A stretch of DNA of 6,050 nt from DAOUGC01 sp034429695. GTDB lineage: Bacteria; Chloroflexota; Anaerolineae; Anaerolineales; Anaerolineaceae. Where the stretch lies: positions 1 through 6,050 of the forward strand of contig DAOUGC010000229.1 of assembly GCA_034429695.1 (NCBI GenBank), read 5' to 3'. Below are positions 5,413-6,050 of the stretch, one piece after another. The translations under genes and the position numbers were made by a program. The notes under the pieces are model-generated. The model saw only the letters and a program-made list of their open reading frames with translations. It did no database searches and was not told the DNA's origin. Each line of letters starts with the position of its first letter. The first letter of the stretch is position 1.

Positions 5413-5912
5413 ATGTATAACCACGCCCCCAAAGACTACCATTGCCCGTTTTGTCTGTTGATCAGTGGAGTGAAGAACGAACACTCCACTCCACGCAAAG
5501 TGATATTGTTTATCACGACCATGCCGTGACAGCCCTGATCAGCTCGCATCAATATCCCAACAACCCCGGAAACACCATCATCGTACCAAACGAGCATTTT
5601 GAAAACATCTTCGACCTGCCGCTGCACTATGCCCGGGACATCCACAGGGTGGCACAGCTTCTCGCCATGGGAATGAAACAGGTGTATGCCTGCGACGGCG
5701 TCTCCACCCGTCAGCACAACGAACCAGCCGGCAATCAGGACGTATGGCATTATCACCTGCATGTCACCCCGCGGTATCCGAATGACGGTTTCTACACCTC
5801 CCGCCCACAGCTCATGCCGGTTGAGGAACGCGCCAGACATGCCATGGCTTTGGCGCAGGCAATCTCCATTCTGGAGGTTGGTCTCACACCGGCAAAAAAT
5901 CAACACGCGTAG
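5413..5912 (+). CDS. HIT-family (histidine triad) protein with an apparent early frameshift
   Basis: This is a HIT-superfamily nucleotide hydrolase/transferase-type protein. The triad is HYHLHVT, just after the family-typical STRQHNEPAGNQDVW. The frame from TTG 5442 covers the whole catalytic part to TAG 5912. The expected N-terminus lies in another frame: ATG 5413 with AGGGAA (5404-5409) upstream, reading MYNHAPKDYHCPFCLLISGV. The CPFC pair is the zinc-type motif seen at the start of many HIT proteins. That frame stops at 5527-5529. The two frames meet around 5485-5496, where homology passes from NEH to QSDIVYHDH. The shift equals one missing base or one extra 5-bp CACTC unit. Restored, the protein would be about 165 residues, usual for this branch. 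It could be a pseudogene, an assembly error, or a shorter protein from TTG 5442 lacking the zinc motif. It lies 22 nt after the kinase. Confidence 0.85.
5464..5490 (+). repeat. 9-bp hairpin and CACTC tandem repeat at the HIT frameshift
   Basis: AGTGGAGTG (5464-5472) pairs with CACTCCACT (5482-5490) over a 9-nt loop. The right arm runs into CACTC-CACTC-CAC (5482-5494), 2.6 units of 5 bp. Together they form a slippage-prone site exactly where the two HIT reading frames meet. Confidence 0.65.
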
Positions 5913-5913
5913 G

Positions 5914-5947
5914 GGGGCTGATGTTTTGGGCGCACCGCCGTGCGCCC
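5914..5947 (+). repeat. Dispersed composite repeat, copy 2 (leader word plus GC hairpin), possible 3' end signal
   Basis: GGGGCTGATGTTTT (5914-5927) is identical to 388-401. It runs directly into the inverted repeat GGGCGCAC / GTGCGCCC (5928-5935 and 5940-5947) with loop CGCC, then CGACGAAAA. It starts one base after the HIT stop. The stem is strong enough to end transcription but has no T-run after it, so I list it as a repeat. Confidence 0.55.
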
Positions 5948-6050
5948 CGACGAAAAGCACCCCCTCCGCTCCCGAACGCCGTACCCCGCGACATTCCCGG
6001 GGATTCCGTAGGGGACGGGCGGGAAGAAGCACGAGAATCGACCCCGGCAG
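5948..6050. other. GC-rich intergenic tail, no gene seen
   Basis: No credible coding frame is visible up to the window edge; the long minus-strand frame covering it is mostly the antisense of the HIT gene. CACCCCCTCCG at 5958-5968 also occurs at 570-580 in the first spacer, in the same order after the GGGGCTGATG word. This supports a shared repeat vocabulary in the two spacers. Confidence 0.5.

Noticed and set aside
5436..6032. Minus-strand frame of 198 codons over the HIT gene
   Set aside because: It is antisense to the conserved HIT catalytic region, has no known domain, and is open only because of base composition.

Overview
The window looks like chromosomal DNA of a fairly GC-rich free-living bacterium. 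The Crp/Fnr tail, the HIT protein and above all the intergenic words built on CATTCGTG resemble what I recall from Chloroflexota of the class Anaerolineae. That placement is an inference from memory, of moderate confidence.

Layout. Positions 2-361 hold the C-terminal part of a Crp/Fnr-type regulator on the + strand, cut by the window edge. Positions 362-757 are a gene-free convergent spacer full of perfect hairpins and dispersed short repeats. Positions 758-3159 (minus strand) hold a compact three-gene ABC transporter operon: ATPase, permease 1, permease 2. The joints are a 4-bp ATGA overlap and a 3-nt gap. Positions 3160-3302 are a divergent control region with two direct repeats exactly 22 bp apart. 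Positions 3303-5390 (+ strand) hold an OmpR/PhoB-type response regulator and a two-TM histidine kinase. Positions 5413-5912 hold a HIT-family gene whose first ~25 codons lie in a different frame from the rest, with the break at a CACTC tandem duplication. Positions 5913-6050 are a second repeat-bearing spacer that shares words with the first.

How it works together. The transporter has the architecture of the LanFEG (NukFEG/SpaFEG/CprABC) bacteriocin-immunity exporters. The ATPase carries a glutamate in place of the Q-loop glutamine (the E-loop), and two related permeases of ~250 residues follow it. A divergent two-component system is the usual partner. No bacteriocin precursor or lanthionine-synthesis gene is visible, so the simplest reading is a stand-alone sense-and-export defence against antimicrobial peptides. 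In that model the kinase senses a peptide or envelope signal, the regulator binds the 22-bp-spaced repeats, and transporter transcription rises from a promoter with a good -10 and almost no -35. The HIT gene follows the kinase by 22 nt and may be co-transcribed, with no obvious role in the pathway.
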